Below, piece after piece: positions 26,977 through 36,594 of a stretch of 64,000 nt of DNA. The notes under the pieces were generated by a model. It searched no databases. It had not been told where the DNA came from and worked only from the letters and a program-made list of their open reading frames with translations. The first letter of the stretch is position 1; every line of letters starts with the position of its first letter. Both the position numbers and the translations under genes were made by a program. This DNA comes from Oscillospiraceae bacterium. GTDB lineage: Bacteria > Bacillota > Clostridia > Oscillospirales > Oscillospiraceae. Location of the stretch: positions 121,052-185,051 of the forward strand of contig WRLE01000004.1 in NCBI GenBank assembly GCA_009777775.1. Direction: 5' to 3'.

Positions 26977-27291
26977 ATGGCAGCCAGTAGAAAAATGATA
27001 CGAATTAGGCTAAAAGCCTACGACCACCAACTCATCGACCAAGCGGCTTCTCAAATCGTCGAGACTGCAAAGCGCACAGATGCAAAGGTATCGGGACCCA
27101 TACCCCTACCCACAAAAAAAGAAATCATCACAATATTGCGCGCAGTACATAAGTACAAGGACAGCAGAGAGCAATTTGAGCGCCTGACGCATAAAAGGCT
27201 AATCGACATAATGAGTCCCACACAAAAAACCGTGGAAGCTCTGATGGCACTTGAATTACCAGCAGGTGTTGAGATAGAGATAAAACTCTAA
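26977..27291 (+). CDS. rpsJ: 30S ribosomal protein S10
   Basis: The protein has 104 residues and is the first gene of the operon. It has the conserved [10 protein letters not shown] start, [10 protein letters not shown] and [12 protein letters not shown]10 sits in the 30S head and is also NusE, partner of NusB in antitermination. AGGAGG lies 8 bases upstream. No tuf, fusA or rpsL lies immediately before it, unlike many Firmicutes. Confidence 0.98.
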   Translation: MAASRKMIRIRLKAYDHQLIDQAASQIVETAKRTDAKVSGPIPLPTKKEIITILRAVHKYKDSREQFERLTHKRLIDIMSPTQKTVEALMALELPAGVEIEIKL

Positions 27292-27463
27292 AGACTCATC
27301 TTTGCGCATTGGCTTTTAGGTCATGTTGGCAAGATGCTCCACTGTGGATAGCGTATATATCAATGATATTAGAGAATGAATGCTATACTATATAATATAG
27401 TCGCTAACACAGCTGGGAAAAACAATCTTGTCAACCAATAACCATAATAAGGAGTGATCATAC
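27292..27463 (+). other. Spacer between rpsJ and rplC with a palindrome
   Basis: This 172-base gap inside the operon contains ACTATATAATATAGT (near 27387), a palindrome that could be a weak promoter -10 or an RNA stem. The other genes of this operon are mostly 0-20 bases apart. Confidence 0.4.
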
Positions 27464-28099
27464 ATGATCAAAGCAATCATCGGCAAGAAAGCAGGTATGA
27501 CTCAAATTTTCGACGACAACGGAAAAGTCATCCCTGTGACAGTTATCGAGGCTGGTCCTTGCGTTGTAGTACAAAAGAAAACCATGGAAGTCGATGGATA
27601 CGAATCTATCCAATTGGGTTTCGAAGACGTAAAAGAAAAAAGACTCTCAAAACCCGAGCAAGGTCATATTAAAAAGGCTGGAGTTTCCGCTAAAAGACAT
27701 TTGAAGGAATTTCGTCTGGAAGATACTACTATATACAATGTAGGCGACGAGCTTAAAGCGGATGTATTCTCCGAAGGCGACAGGGTAGATGTCACCGGTA
27801 CTTCCAAGGGTAAAGGTTATACTGGAGTCATCAAGCGACACAACGCAGGTAGAACTCCCACAAGCCATGGTGGCGGTCCTGTCCACAGGCACGCTGGTTC
27901 CATGGGTTCGGGAACAGATCCCTCTCGCATTTTCAAAGGCAAAATCGGTGCTGGACAAATGGGTGCCGAACAAGTTACAATACAAAACCTTGATGTGGTG
28001 AAAGTCGATGCTGATATGAACCTGATTGCCGTTCGCGGCGCAATTCCAGGTCCGAAAGGCAGTATCGTCTATCTGAAAAACACGGTCAAGAACAAATAA
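27464..28099 (+). CDS. rplC: 50S ribosomal protein L3
   Basis: The protein has 211 residues. It has the N-terminal [16 protein letters not shown] and the long loop [12 protein letters not shown]...[14 protein letters not shown] that reaches the peptidyl transferase centre. L3 is an early 23S rRNA assembly protein. AAGGAGT precedes the ATG. Confidence 0.98.
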   Translation: MIKAIIGKKAGMTQIFDDNGKVIPVTVIEAGPCVVVQKKTMEVDGYESIQLGFEDVKEKRLSKPEQGHIKKAGVSAKRHLKEFRLEDTTIYNVGDELKADVFSEGDRVDVTGTSKGKGYTGVIKRHNAGRTPTSHGGGPVHRHAGSMGSGTDPSRIFKGKIGAGQMGAEQVTIQNLDVVKVDADMNLIAVRGAIPGPKGSIVYLKNTVKNK

Positions 28100-28116
28100 T
28101 TAAAGGAGATAGTACA

Positions 28117-28743
28117 ATGCCAGCAAACAAAGTATATGATATGCAAGGCCAAGAGGTCGGCGAAGTTACCCTCTCCGAAACCATATTTGGTATAGAGCCG
28201 AATATCCCTGCTATCCACGAAGCTGTAAAAAACCACCTTGCCAACCGTCGCCAAGGTACCCAGTCCACATTGACAAGGGCAGAGGTATCTGGTGGTGGGA
28301 AAAAACCATATAGGCAAAAGGGGACAGGACGTGCACGTCAAGGCTCCACCAGAGTACCCCATTATACTCACGGTGGCGTTGCCTTTGCACCAAAACCTAG
28401 GAGCTACCGTTATCCCATCAACAAGAAGCTCAAAAGGTTGGCTTTAAGGTCTGCTTTGTCATTAAAAGCAAATAATGATTCCGTTATTGTTGTCGAGAAT
28501 CTTGAAATGATGAATATTAAAACAAAGGAATTTGCTAAATTCCTCAGTGCCATCGGAATCTCAGGCAAAGCACTCATCGTCACTCCCGAACACAACGAGA
28601 ATGTTATTTTAAGCGCAAGGAATCTACCGGGTATAAAGACAACATTTGCCAGTCTCCTTAACACATATGACATAATGGATGCTAAGACTTTCATCGTAGA
28701 TAAAGCTGCATTGGAAACCATTGAGGAGGTGTATGGAAAATGA
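28117..28743 (+). CDS. rplD: 50S ribosomal protein L4
   Basis: The protein has 208 residues. The exit-tunnel loop is visible as KPYRQKGTGRARQGSTR, and the C-terminal globular part ends with the DAKTFIVDKAALETIEEVYGK stretch. L4 also autoregulates S10 operons in some bacteria; whether the long leader here responds to it is unknown. Its stop overlaps the L23 start (ATGA). Confidence 0.98.
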   Translation: MPANKVYDMQGQEVGEVTLSETIFGIEPNIPAIHEAVKNHLANRRQGTQSTLTRAEVSGGGKKPYRQKGTGRARQGSTRVPHYTHGGVAFAPKPRSYRYPINKKLKRLALRSALSLKANNDSVIVVENLEMMNIKTKEFAKFLSAIGISGKALIVTPEHNENVILSARNLPGIKTTFASLLNTYDIMDAKTFIVDKAALETIEEVYGK

Positions 28744-29036
28744 AATCTGCATATGATATCATTATTCGTCCAATAATCACCGAGCAATCCATGGAACACA
28801 TAGATATAAAGAAGTATGTATTCGAAGTGGCAAAAGATTCAAATAAAATTGAAATCAGCAAAGCCATTGAGGAAATATTTGATGTGGAAGTAGATAAAGT
28901 CACCACAATGAATGTCAAAGGAAAGCTGAAACGCACAGGTAGATACCCTGCAGGCCACAGACGTTCATGGAAAAAAGCAGTGGTAAAATTAACCGAAAAT
29001 TCCAAAACCATAGAATTCTTCGAAGGTATGGTATAA
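28740..29036 (+). CDS. rplW: 50S ribosomal protein L23
   Basis: The protein has 98 residues. It has IIRPIITEQSM and YVFEVAKDSNKIEI at the N-terminus and RYPAGHRRSWKKAVV in the tip region. L23 lies at the tunnel exit and docks trigger factor and SRP. The 4-base overlap with rplD points to translational coupling. Confidence 0.97.
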   Translation: MKSAYDIIIRPIITEQSMEHIDIKKYVFEVAKDSNKIEISKAIEEIFDVEVDKVTTMNVKGKLKRTGRYPAGHRRSWKKAVVKLTENSKTIEFFEGMV

Positions 29037-29061
29037 AAATAAGGAACTCAATCACAACAGT

Positions 29062-29098
29062 TAAGTAATAATTATTTATTATTAATCATTAATTAGAA
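29062..29098. repeat. AT-rich low-complexity spacer between rplW and rplB
   Basis: Units such as TAATAATTA, TTATTATTAATCATTAATTA are akin to the AT-rich heptamer arrays elsewhere in the window, here within the r-protein operon. Confidence 0.4.
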
Positions 29099-29118
29099 GA
29101 AAACGGCGGTGTAAATCA

Positions 29119-29955
29119 ATGGCAGTCAAACATTACAAGCCCTATACTCCATCGAGACGACATATGTCTGTCTCGGGATTCGATGGAATAGATAAAAAAG
29201 CCAAGCCGGAAAAAAAGCTCACCGAAGTACTAAAAAAGAACTCCGGGAGAAATAACCTTGGTCGCATAACAGTTCGCCATAGAGGTGGCGGAAACCGCAG
29301 AAAGTACAGGATTATCGATTTTAAACGAAACAAAACCGATATGCCTGGTACTGTTGTGCGCCTTGAATACGACCCGAATCGCTCTGCTAATATAGCACTC
29401 ATTGAATACACAGACGGCGAGCGCAGGTATATTCTAGCACCAGTTGGCTTGAAGCAAGGCGATACAGTTATTTCATCCAAAAGTGCCGACATAAAACCCG
29501 GCAATGCTTTACCTATAACATCCATACCCGTCGGAACAGTCATTCACAATATCGAGCTTTATCCAGGTAGAGGCGGTCAGCTTGTTCGAAGCGCTGGCAC
29601 TTCAGCCCAGCTCATGGCAAGAGACAGCAAAATGGCTCAAATAAAAATGCCCTCTGGAGAATACCGACTGGTGAGAAGCAATTGCATGGCAACAATCGGG
29701 CAGGTTGGAAACGTTGACCACGGAAACATCAGTATAGGAAAAGCCGGAAGAAAACGCCATATGGGAATACGCCCAACGGTTCGCGGAAGCGCAATGAATC
29801 CGGTTGACCATCCCCACGGAGGCGGCGAGGGTAAGAGTCCCATAGGAAGACCTGGTCCCGTAACGCCTTGGGGCAAACCAACTTTGGGATATAAGACTCG
29901 CAAAACTAAAAACCCCACCGATAAATACATTGTCAAACGTCGCGGTAAGAAATAA
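29119..29955 (+). CDS. rplB: 50S ribosomal protein L2
   Basis: The protein has 278 residues, normal length. It has [32 protein letters not shown], and near the C-terminus the universally conserved [13 protein letters not shown] loop near the peptidyl transferase centre. The L2 start lies after an AT-rich spacer with GGCGGTG before the ATG. Confidence 0.98.
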   Translation: MAVKHYKPYTPSRRHMSVSGFDGIDKKAKPEKKLTEVLKKNSGRNNLGRITVRHRGGGNRRKYRIIDFKRNKTDMPGTVVRLEYDPNRSANIALIEYTDGERRYILAPVGLKQGDTVISSKSADIKPGNALPITSIPVGTVIHNIELYPGRGGQLVRSAGTSAQLMARDSKMAQIKMPSGEYRLVRSNCMATIGQVGNVDHGNISIGKAGRKRHMGIRPTVRGSAMNPVDHPHGGGEGKSPIGRPGPVTPWGKPTLGYKTRKTKNPTDKYIVKRRGKK

Positions 29956-29969
29956 GGGAGGCTAGATTA

Positions 29970-30242
29970 ATGGGTAGAAGCGTAAAAAAAGGTCCCTTTG
30001 CAGCACCAGAGCTTTTAAAGCGGATTGACGAAATGAATGCCACAGGCGAGAAAAGAGTTCTTAGAACATGGTCTCGCGCCAGCACAATATTTCCGTCGTT
30101 TGTAGGACATACCATTGCTGTCCATGATGGGCGCAGGCACGTTCCTGTATATATCACCGAAGATATGGTTGGACATAAACTTGGTGAATTTGCTCCCACA
30201 CGCACATACCGTGGCCACGCAGGCAGCAGAACATCGAGATAG
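29970..30242 (+). CDS. rpsS: 30S ribosomal protein S19
   Basis: The protein has 90 residues. It has [31 protein letters not shown] and [17 protein letters not shown]19 sits in the 30S head and contacts S13. GGGAGG precedes the ATG. Confidence 0.98.
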   Translation: MGRSVKKGPFAAPELLKRIDEMNATGEKRVLRTWSRASTIFPSFVGHTIAVHDGRRHVPVYITEDMVGHKLGEFAPTRTYRGHAGSRTSR

Positions 30243-30256
30243 GGAGGTGCATGAAT

Positions 30257-30592
30257 ATGGAAGCAAGAGCACAAAAAAAGTTCGTGCGCATATCGCCGCG
30301 GAAGGTTGTCATAGTTTGCGACCTTATTAGAGGCAAGGATACAAAAACAGCCGCTGCGATACTCAGGGCAACACCAAAGGCTGCTTCTGAGCATTTGCTC
30401 AAATTGCTCAATAGCGCAGTCGCCAATGCCGAAAACAACCACAACATGGACCCGGATAACCTCTATGTATCCGATACATTCGCAAACCCTGGTCCTATTA
30501 TCAAAAGAATAAGGCCGGTTTCCCGTGGTAGGGCTCATCGGATTAACAAAAGAACGTCACATATCACCGTTGCTGTGGCTGAAAAGGATTAA
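30257..30592 (+). CDS. rplV: 50S ribosomal protein L22
   Basis: The protein has 111 residues. It has [15 protein letters not shown] and the tunnel-lining hairpin region [22 protein letters not shown]. An ATG at 30251 lies only 2 bases past GGGAGG, so the second ATG at 30257 is the better start. Confidence 0.96.
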   Translation: MEARAQKKFVRISPRKVVIVCDLIRGKDTKTAAAILRATPKAASEHLLKLLNSAVANAENNHNMDPDNLYVSDTFANPGPIIKRIRPVSRGRAHRINKRTSHITVAVAEKD

Positions 30593-30606
30593 AAGGAGAG
30601 ATCCAT

Positions 30607-31518
30607 ATGGGACAAAAGGTAAACCCGCACGGCTTTCGGGTCGGCGTTATCAAAGACTGGGATTCCAGATGGTATGCCAGAGCAGACAAAGTTGGAGATC
30701 TCATCATCGAAGACTACAATATCCGCAAGTATCTCAAAGATCTCCTATATTCCGCTGGAGTGCCAAAAATTGAGATTGAGCGAGACAGCGCAAAGGTGAG
30801 GATATTTATCCATTGTGCCAGACCCGGTGTTGTAATTGGCAAGGGTGGTACCGTCATTGAAAAGCTCCGCTTGGATGTGGAAAAAATGATTGGCAAACCT
30901 GTGTCCTTGTCCATTGTCGAAGTTAAAAACGCAGATACAAATGCTCAGCTCATCGCAGAGAGCATAGCTTCACAACTGGAAAAACGCATCGGTTTTCGTA
31001 GAGCAATGAAAAACGCAATGAGCAGAGCAATGCGCCTTGGCGTTCGCGGTATAAAAGTTATGGTTTCTGGTCGTCTCGGTGGTGCTGAAATCGCCAGAAG
31101 CGAAACATATCATGAAGGAACCATTCCTTTGCAAACTCTCCGAGCGGACATCGAATATGGTTTTGCAGAAGCAGCTACTACTTATGGGCGCATTGGCGTA
31201 AAAGTCTGGGTCTATAATGGCGAAATTCTGAGCCAAACATTGCGTACAACTCCAAGAACCGTGGACACCCAAAGACAAAATAGAGATAATAGGCGCAATA
31301 ACGATAGAAGAAACAATAACAATAATAACAATAATAACCGCAACCAACAAGGCGGATATAATAACAACCGCAACCAACAAAGCGGAAACAACAATAACCG
31401 CAACCAACAGCAAAACACACAAGCTACACAAAATAACCGCAACCAGCAAGCACAGAGCGGTAACAGACCTGCTCAAGCAGCAGCTGGGGAAGGAGGCACA
31501 GACAATGCTGATGCCTAA
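30607..31518 (+). CDS. rpsC: 30S ribosomal protein S3 with an Asn/Gln-rich C-terminal extension
   Basis: The protein has 303 residues, about 80 more than usual. The first ~215 are a normal S3: [12 protein letters not shown], the KH-domain motif GVVIGKGG, and the C-terminal [10 protein letters not shown]. The added tail begins around residue 217 with an Arg/Asn-rich stretch and a poly-Asn run. It then repeats NNRNQQ four times and ends in an Ala/Gly/acidic segment. S3 lies at the mRNA entry channel with its C-terminus on the solvent side, so a disordered tail is sterically plausible. The gene overlaps the L16 start by 14 bases, so the tail is in frame through to the normal junction. Confidence 0.96.
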   Translation: MGQKVNPHGFRVGVIKDWDSRWYARADKVGDLIIEDYNIRKYLKDLLYSAGVPKIEIERDSAKVRIFIHCARPGVVIGKGGTVIEKLRLDVEKMIGKPVSLSIVEVKNADTNAQLIAESIASQLEKRIGFRRAMKNAMSRAMRLGVRGIKVMVSGRLGGAEIARSETYHEGTIPLQTLRADIEYGFAEAATTYGRIGVKVWVYNGEILSQTLRTTPRTVDTQRQNRDNRRNNDRRNNNNNNNNNRNQQGGYNNNRNQQSGNNNNRNQQQNTQATQNNRNQQAQSGNRPAQAAAGEGGTDNADA

Positions 31519-32080
31519 AAGAGTAAAGCGCCGTAAGGTACACAGGGGACGCATGAAGGGAAAAGCGACCCGCGGCAACACTATCACATATGGAGACTAT
31601 GCAATACAAGCCTTGGAGCCTGCATGGATTACATCAAACCAAATTGAGGCTGCTCGTATAGCAATGACTCGTTATTCACGTCGTGGTGGTAAAGTATGGA
31701 TAAAAATTTTCCCAGATAAACCCGTTACATCGAAACCCGCTGAAACTCGTATGGGTTCTGGTAAAGGCTCCCTCGATTATTGGGTAGCCGTTGTGAAACC
31801 AGGCAGAGTGCTTTTTGAAATCGCTGGTGTTACAGAGGAAGTCGCCAGAGAAGCGATGCGCCTTGCCAGCCACAAATTACCTTGTAAAACAAAATTTATC
31901 AAAAATGATATTATAAGAAATGAAAATACCGTATATAGAACCAGGGCGCGAGTCGCTGAAACCACAGAAGTGGCAAGCGATGACGAACTAGCAACAGATG
32001 GCGAAATTGCCGAAGAAACAGTCGCTGTTGAGACTACTGATATTTTAGATGACGCGCCAGAAGAGACAGGTGGTGAATAA
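31505..32080 (+). CDS. rplP: 50S ribosomal protein L16 with an acidic C-terminal extension
   Basis: The protein has 191 residues, while L16 is usually 135-145. The core has [39 protein letters not shown] and [13 protein letters not shown]. After about residue 145 a tail of ~45 residues is rich in Glu, Asp, Thr, Ala and Val with almost no basic residues. L16 organises the A-site tRNA region of the 50S. The first ATG (31505) is kept because MLxPKRVK is the conserved N-terminus. Its start lies inside rpsC. Confidence 0.96.
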   Translation: MLMPKRVKRRKVHRGRMKGKATRGNTITYGDYAIQALEPAWITSNQIEAARIAMTRYSRRGGKVWIKIFPDKPVTSKPAETRMGSGKGSLDYWVAVVKPGRVLFEIAGVTEEVAREAMRLASHKLPCKTKFIKNDIIRNENTVYRTRARVAETTEVASDDELATDGEIAEETVAVETTDILDDAPEETGGE

Positions 32081-32081
32081 G

Positions 32082-32294
32082 ATGAAGGCAGCAGAAGCAG
32101 TAAAACTGAGTTCCAGTGAATTGGAATTAAAGCTGACAGATTTAAAAAAGGATTTATTTTACCTTAGAATGCAGCATGCTACGAATCAACTGGATAATCC
32201 CATTAGGATTTCCCAAGTTAGAAAAGACATTGCCCGAGTCAAAACAGTTATTCGCCAAAAGCAGCTTGAAGCGACAGGAGGCTCCGCCACATGA
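32082..32294 (+). CDS. rpmC: 50S ribosomal protein L29
   Basis: The protein has 70 residues. The open frame runs back into rplP, but the ATG at 32082, one base after the rplP stop, gives the usual N-terminus ([18 protein letters not shown]) and size. The conserved [17 protein letters not shown] is present. Its end overlaps rpsQ by 4 bases. Confidence 0.95.
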   Translation: MKAAEAVKLSSSELELKLTDLKKDLFYLRMQHATNQLDNPIRISQVRKDIARVKTVIRQKQLEATGGSAT

Positions 32295-32554
32295 GTGAAA
32301 CAAGGACATCATCCAGAAAGACCAGAACAGGTAAGGTCGTTTCCGACAAGATGAATAAAACTATCGTTGTTGCGGTGGAGGATCGAGTTGCCCACCCATT
32401 ATACAAAAAAATCATCAGAAGAACATACAAACTCAAAGCCCACGATGAAAACAACGATTGCAAGATTGGCGACAGGGTTCGCGTTATGGAAACCCGTCCC
32501 TTATCAAAGGACAAGCGTTGGAGATTGATTGAAATCATAGAAAAGGCGAAGTAG
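32291..32554 (+). CDS. rpsQ: 30S ribosomal protein S17
   Basis: The protein has 87 residues. It has [33 protein letters not shown], and [17 protein letters not shown]17 is a primary 16S rRNA-binding protein. The start overlaps the rpmC stop (ATGA). Confidence 0.97.
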   Translation: MSETRTSSRKTRTGKVVSDKMNKTIVVAVEDRVAHPLYKKIIRRTYKLKAHDENNDCKIGDRVRVMETRPLSKDKRWRLIEIIEKAK

Positions 32555-32565
32555 GAGGCAGCAAC

Positions 32566-32934
32566 ATGATACAACAAGAATCCTATCTAAAGGTTGCCGA
32601 TAATACAGGCGCCAAGGAAATCAAATGTATCCGCGTATTGGGCGGATCAAAGAGAAAGTACGGCAGCGTTGGCGATGTTATCGTGGCATCTGTGAGAAAA
32701 GCAGCACCAGGTGGTGCGATTAAAAAGGGCGAAGTCGTCAGAGCGGTAATCGTTCGCACTGCAAAGGGTCTCCATCGAAGCGATGGTACATATGTGCGTT
32801 TCGACGAAAATGCTGCTGTCTTGATTAGAGAAGACAAAAACCCAAGGGGTACCCGTATATTTGGGCCCGTTGCAAGGGAATTGAGAGACAAGGATTATAT
32901 GAAAATCCTCTCCCTTGCTCCCGAAGTGATTTAG
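32566..32934 (+). CDS. rplN: 50S ribosomal protein L14
   Basis: The protein has 122 residues, the universal size. It has [38 protein letters not shown] and [25 protein letters not shown] lies before the ATG. Confidence 0.98.
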   Translation: MIQQESYLKVADNTGAKEIKCIRVLGGSKRKYGSVGDVIVASVRKAAPGGAIKKGEVVRAVIVRTAKGLHRSDGTYVRFDENAAVLIREDKNPRGTRIFGPVARELRDKDYMKILSLAPEVI

Positions 32935-32947
32935 GGGGGTATCAATA

Positions 32948-33256
32948 ATGCATATAAAAACAAACGACACGGTAATCGTTCTTTCAGGCAGAGATAAGGG
33001 AAAACAGGGCAAAGTCCTAAGCGTAAACCCCAAAGCCAAAAAAGCGATAGTCGAAGGTGTCAGCGTTGCCAAGAGACATACGAAACCACGCAGAGAGGGC
33101 GAGCCTGGAGGAATCATATCCAAGGAAACACCGATTTATGCAAGCAAGCTCATGCGAGTATGTCCAAAATGCGACGAACCAACGAAACCAGCTCACAATT
33201 TCAAAGCCGATGGTAAAAAAGTACGCGTTTGTAAGAAATGCGGCGCAGAAATATAA
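32948..33256 (+). CDS. rplX: 50S ribosomal protein L24
   Basis: The protein has 102 residues. The KOW motif is [16 protein letters not shown]. The C-terminus carries two CxxC pairs (RVCPKCDEP and RVCKKCGAE), the zinc-ribbon form common in Clostridia. L24 initiates 50S assembly. Confidence 0.97.
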   Translation: MHIKTNDTVIVLSGRDKGKQGKVLSVNPKAKKAIVEGVSVAKRHTKPRREGEPGGIISKETPIYASKLMRVCPKCDEPTKPAHNFKADGKKVRVCKKCGAEI

Positions 33257-33272
33257 GAAAGGAGCGTTCCCA

Positions 33273-33815
33273 ATGACTAGAATGAAAACAAAATACAAGG
33301 ACGAGGTCGCTCCCGCCTTAATGAAGCAATTTGAATACAAAAGCGTTATGCAAGTCCCTGGCTTGGAAAAAATCGTGGTTAATGTCGGTTGCGGTGATGC
33401 TCGAGACAATGCAAAAGCAATCGAAGCAGTTGTCAAGGACATTACCGATATAACTGGACAAAAGGCCGTTATAACGAAAGCTCGCAAGTCAGTGGCAAAT
33501 TTCAAACTGCGCACAGGAATGCCTGTAGGTGTGAAAGTTACACTTAGAGCAGATAAAATGTGGGAATTTCTCGATAGGCTATTTAATGTTGCATTACCTC
33601 GCGTTCGAGATTTCCGTGGTATCAGCGCAAACTCCTTCGATGGTCGAGGAAACTATGCCCTTGGACTTCGGGAGCAGCTGGTTTTCCCCGAAATCGATTA
33701 CGATAAAATCGAAAAAATTCGCGGAATGGATATTGTTATTTGCACAACAGCAAAAACAGATGAAGAAGCCCGAGAGCTCTTAACCCTTCTCGGCGCTCCA
33801 TTCATTCAATCGTAA
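33273..33815 (+). CDS. rplE: 50S ribosomal protein L5
   Basis: The protein has 180 residues. The open frame extends upstream into rplX, but AAAGGAG and the ATG at 33273 give the standard start ([20 protein letters not shown]). The conserved [18 protein letters not shown] and FPEIDYDKI are present. L5 binds 5S rRNA. Confidence 0.97.
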   Translation: MTRMKTKYKDEVAPALMKQFEYKSVMQVPGLEKIVVNVGCGDARDNAKAIEAVVKDITDITGQKAVITKARKSVANFKLRTGMPVGVKVTLRADKMWEFLDRLFNVALPRVRDFRGISANSFDGRGNYALGLREQLVFPEIDYDKIEKIRGMDIVICTTAKTDEEARELLTLLGAPFIQS

Positions 33816-33827
33816 AGGAGAACGACA

Positions 33828-34013
33828 ATGGCTAAGAAAGCAATGAAGCTAAAACAGCAAAAAGAACCAAAGTTTTCCACCCGCCGTTACAACCGTTGTA
33901 AAATATGCGGTCGTCCCCATGCATATTTGCGCGATTATGCTGTGTGTAGAATTTGTTTCCGCAATTTGTGTTATAAGGGCCAAATCCCCGGCGTTCGCAA
34001 AGCTTCGTGGTGA
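33828..34013 (+). CDS. rpsZ: 30S ribosomal protein S14, type Z (zinc form)
   Basis: The protein has 61 residues, the short zinc-binding S14 with [20 protein letters not shown]. The C-terminus is [11 protein letters not shown], as in the family. The sequence around its stop codon resembles the start of the 101-bp repeat units that follow, so the array begins at or inside the 3' end of the gene. Confidence 0.97.
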   Translation: MAKKAMKLKQQKEPKFSTRRYNRCKICGRPHAYLRDYAVCRICFRNLCYKGQIPGVRKASW

Positions 34014-34308
34014 TTTTTTCCGTTATGCGTCACCTCAACGACTTCGCAGTATCTCATACAGCTTCGTCGTTTCGGTTTAGCCTAACGAAAAAAATCCCGC
34101 ACGATTCATGGTAAATTTTTCCGTTATGCGTCACCTCAACGACTTCGCAGTATCTCATACAGCTTCGTCGTTTCGACTTAGTAAAACGAAAAAATTTCCG
34201 CACGATTCATGGTAAATTTTTCCGTTTTTCGTCACCTCAACGACTTCGCAGTATCTCATACAGCTTCGTCGTTTCGGTTTAGTAAAACGAAATATTTTCC
34301 GCACGATA
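34003..34308. repeat. Three tandem 101-bp repeat units inside the spc operon
   Basis: Equivalent positions (CGTTATGCGTCACC, or CGTTTTTCGTCACC in unit 3) occur at 34021, 34122 and 34223, a period of exactly 101 bases. Each unit contains AACGAC...GTCGTT arms around CGCAGTATCTCATACAGC, a second imperfect hairpin TTTCG...CGAAA, and a TTTTTCCG tract. Units differ at only a few positions. Unit 1 starts at the rpsZ stop codon (TGGTGATTTTTTCCG against TGGTAAATTTTTCCG in units 2 and 3). No ORF runs through them. Confidence 0.92.
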
Positions 34309-34395
34309 AAGGTGGTTAGGAATTCCTAACTCATCACTCCTAATTCCTAACTGACAATTCCTAATTGACAAATCTCCAACAAGGAGGAATACGAT
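34014..34395 (+). other. Gene-free spacer between rpsZ and rpsH
   Basis: The 382 bases consist almost wholly of repeats: the 101-bp array, then heptamer-type units (34318-34372), then the rpsH Shine-Dalgarno (AAGGAGG). I see no promoter with a good -35/-10 pair and no coding region. Confidence 0.7.
34318..34372. repeat. Heptamer units before rpsH
   Basis: Mixed-orientation units (TTAGGAA, then CCTAACT, CCTAATT) occur, including AATTCCTAATTGACA twice in part. This is the same family as at pth, lepA, cbiC and cbiET. Confidence 0.7.
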
Positions 34396-34791
34396 ATGCT
34401 AACAACAGACCCCATCGCTGATATGCTCACGCGTATTAGAAATGCCAGTGCAGCAAAACACCCAACAGTCGATATACCTGCTTCGAATATGAAAAAATCA
34501 ATCGCTGAAATTCTATTGCAAGAGGGATATATCAGAAATTACCAAATTATAAACGATGGCATACAAGGCGTAATCAAAGTAACACTGAAGTATAACGGAA
34601 CCGAAAAGGCAATCGCAGGATTGCGACGTGTTTCGAAACCAGGACTTCGCGTTTATGCCGGTGCCGATGAACTGCCCTATGTACTACGAGGGCTTGGCAT
34701 TGCCATTATATCCACATCAAAGGGCGTCATGACCGACAAGAAAGCCAGATCATCCCATGTCGGCGGCGAAGTCCTTGCATTCGTATGGTAA
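34396..34791 (+). CDS. rpsH: 30S ribosomal protein S8
   Basis: The protein has 131 residues. It has [28 protein letters not shown] and GGEVLAFVW at the C-terminus. S8 binds 16S helix 21 and autoregulates the spc operon in E. coli. It restarts after the repeat-filled gap with its own AAGGAGG site. Confidence 0.97.
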   Translation: MLTTDPIADMLTRIRNASAAKHPTVDIPASNMKKSIAEILLQEGYIRNYQIINDGIQGVIKVTLKYNGTEKAIAGLRRVSKPGLRVYAGADELPYVLRGLGIAIISTSKGVMTDKKARSSHVGGEVLAFVW

Positions 34792-34803
34792 GGGGGATAA
34801 TAA

Positions 34804-35352
34804 ATGTCTAGAATCGGAAAAGCCCCAATACCTGTACCAGCTGGTGTTGATATTAACATTTCGGATACCAACCTAGTAACAGTCAAAGGACCCAAGGGTA
34901 CTTTGCAGCAAGATATAGACCCTGTCATTAACATTGATATAAACGATGGTGTCATGACTGTTACTCGTCAATCCGATATACCAAGGCATCGCAGTTTGCA
35001 TGGCTTATCACGTACCTTGCTCAATAACATGGTGGTCGGCGTTACAGATGGGTTTACCAAGGAACTTGACATCGTGGGAGTCGGTTTCAGAGCTGCAAAA
35101 GAAGGTCAAAGGCTTGTGATGAACCTTGGCTTTTCACACCAGGTTATCGTTGATGAAATAGAAGGTGTGGATATTGAAGTCCCAGCACCAAATAAAATAA
35201 TCATCAGTGGCATCGACAAGCAAAAAGTAGGTCAATTCGCTGCAGATATAAGAAAAAAAAGACCCCCTGAACCATACAAAGGTAAAGGCATCAGATACAC
35301 CGGCGAAGTCGTTCGCCGAAAAGTCGGCAAAACCGGTGTCGGTGGCAACTAA
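34804..35352 (+). CDS. rplF: 50S ribosomal protein L6
   Basis: The protein has 182 residues. It has [16 protein letters not shown], the duplicated RNA-binding fold and the C-terminal motif [22 protein letters not shown] precedes the ATG. Confidence 0.98.
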   Translation: MSRIGKAPIPVPAGVDINISDTNLVTVKGPKGTLQQDIDPVINIDINDGVMTVTRQSDIPRHRSLHGLSRTLLNNMVVGVTDGFTKELDIVGVGFRAAKEGQRLVMNLGFSHQVIVDEIEGVDIEVPAPNKIIISGIDKQKVGQFAADIRKKRPPEPYKGKGIRYTGEVVRRKVGKTGVGGN

Positions 35353-35368
35353 ATAGGGAGGCATTGAA

Positions 35369-35728
35369 ATGATTAAAAAAATGGATACCAATGTGCAGCG
35401 GAAAAAACGCCACAAGAGAGTACGAGGCAAAGTCTCTGGCACGGCACAAAGACCAAGACTCAATGTTTTCCGCAGCGAAAAACACATATATGCCCAAATC
35501 ATCGATGATACAAAGGGCGTGACACTATGCAGCGCATCTTCGCTGGACAAAGGCTTCGATGGTTCTGGCTCCAATAAAGAAGCTGCAAGAAAAGTTGGTA
35601 TTAGCGTCGCTCAGCGCGCCGTTGCCAAAGGAATAGATACAGTGGTGTTCGATCGCGGAGGGTACATTTACCACGGACGAGTTAAAGAACTTGCTGAAGC
35701 AGCCCGCGAGAGCGGATTGAAATTCTAA
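35369..35728 (+). CDS. rplR: 50S ribosomal protein L18
   Basis: The protein has 119 residues. It has [33 protein letters not shown] and [21 protein letters not shown]18 binds 5S rRNA with L5. Confidence 0.97.
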   Translation: MIKKMDTNVQRKKRHKRVRGKVSGTAQRPRLNVFRSEKHIYAQIIDDTKGVTLCSASSLDKGFDGSGSNKEAARKVGISVAQRAVAKGIDTVVFDRGGYIYHGRVKELAEAARESGLKF

Positions 35729-35747
35729 GTTGGATGAGGTAACATAT

Positions 35748-36284
35748 ATGGCAAGCAATATGAGCAACAACAACAGAAGAGACAATCGTAGGGAAGATAC
35801 TCCACCCCCGGAATTTTCTGAAAAAGTCGTTTCTTTAAACAGAGTCGCAAAAACAGTAAAAGGCGGACGCATTTTCAAGTTTTCGGCTTTATGTGTCGTG
35901 GGTGATGGAAAAGGTCGCGTCGGTTATGGTCTGGGTAAAGCTGGCGAGGTTTCAGAAGCAATCCGCAAGGGTATTGAAGACGCAAAGAAGAATGTTACCA
36001 GCGTGACAACCACCGATGGTACAATCCCCCACGAAGTCATCGGTACCTTTGGTGCTGCCAGAGTACTGCTCAAACCAGCCCCTCCAGGAACCGGCGTTAT
36101 AGCTGGCGGTCCTGTTCGCGCTGTGGTTGAAGCTGCTGGTATTACAGACATCAGAACGAAATGCCTGCGTTCCAACAATCCTCAAAATGTCGTTGCAGCA
36201 ACGATGGTTGGGCTAAAATCCTTACGCGATGCTGCTCAAGTGGCAAAGACCCGGGGCAAGAGCATTGAGGAAATCTACCGATAA
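35748..36284 (+). CDS. rpsE: 30S ribosomal protein S5
   Basis: The protein has 178 residues. The core has [37 protein letters not shown] and ALVV-type [13 protein letters not shown] short Asn/Arg-rich N-terminal leader ([15 protein letters not shown]) precedes the conserved part. A TTG at 35730 is in frame, but GAGGT sits 8 bases before the ATG at 35748. Confidence 0.96.
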   Translation: MASNMSNNNRRDNRREDTPPPEFSEKVVSLNRVAKTVKGGRIFKFSALCVVGDGKGRVGYGLGKAGEVSEAIRKGIEDAKKNVTSVTTTDGTIPHEVIGTFGAARVLLKPAPPGTGVIAGGPVRAVVEAAGITDIRTKCLRSNNPQNVVAATMVGLKSLRDAAQVAKTRGKSIEEIYR

Positions 36285-36313
36285 TTCACGATTATACTGG
36301 AGGCATTAATAGG

Positions 36314-36496
36314 ATGGCTAAGTTAAGAATAAAGCTAATCAAGAGCCTGAGCGGAAGACGAGAGAAGCATATTGCCACAGCGAAATCCCTCGGGTTACGC
36401 AAAATTGGTAGCGAAACCTTGCAACCCGATAATCCGCAAACCAGAGGCAAAATAGCAAAAATAAGCTATTTAATAACAGTTAGCGAAGAAGATTGA
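36314..36496 (+). CDS. rpmD: 50S ribosomal protein L30
   Basis: The protein has 60 residues. It has LRIKLIKSLSGRREKHIATAKSLGLRKIG and TRGKIAKISYLITV. The 98-base gap to rplO holds the palindrome TTTTCGTAATACGAAAA (36542-36558). Confidence 0.96.
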   Translation: MAKLRIKLIKSLSGRREKHIATAKSLGLRKIGSETLQPDNPQTRGKIAKISYLITVSEED

Positions 36497-36594
36497 TTTA
36501 ATACCTAATTCTCATGTGCTATTGGGAATTGGATAAATCCCTTTTCGTAATACGAAAACGAAATTATTATGATTATTACTAGGGGGTCGTTAAA

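Noticed and set aside
30970..31587. Long minus-strand ORF (205 codons) opposite the rpsC tail
   Set aside because: It is antisense to the Asn/Gln-rich S3 tail. Its Val/Ile/Leu-rich, repeat-like sequence is the complement of AAC/CAA codons, and it has no ribosome site or homology.
34003..34308. Possible CRISPR array
   Set aside because: The 101-base units are contiguous and nearly identical throughout, with no unique spacers and no cas genes.
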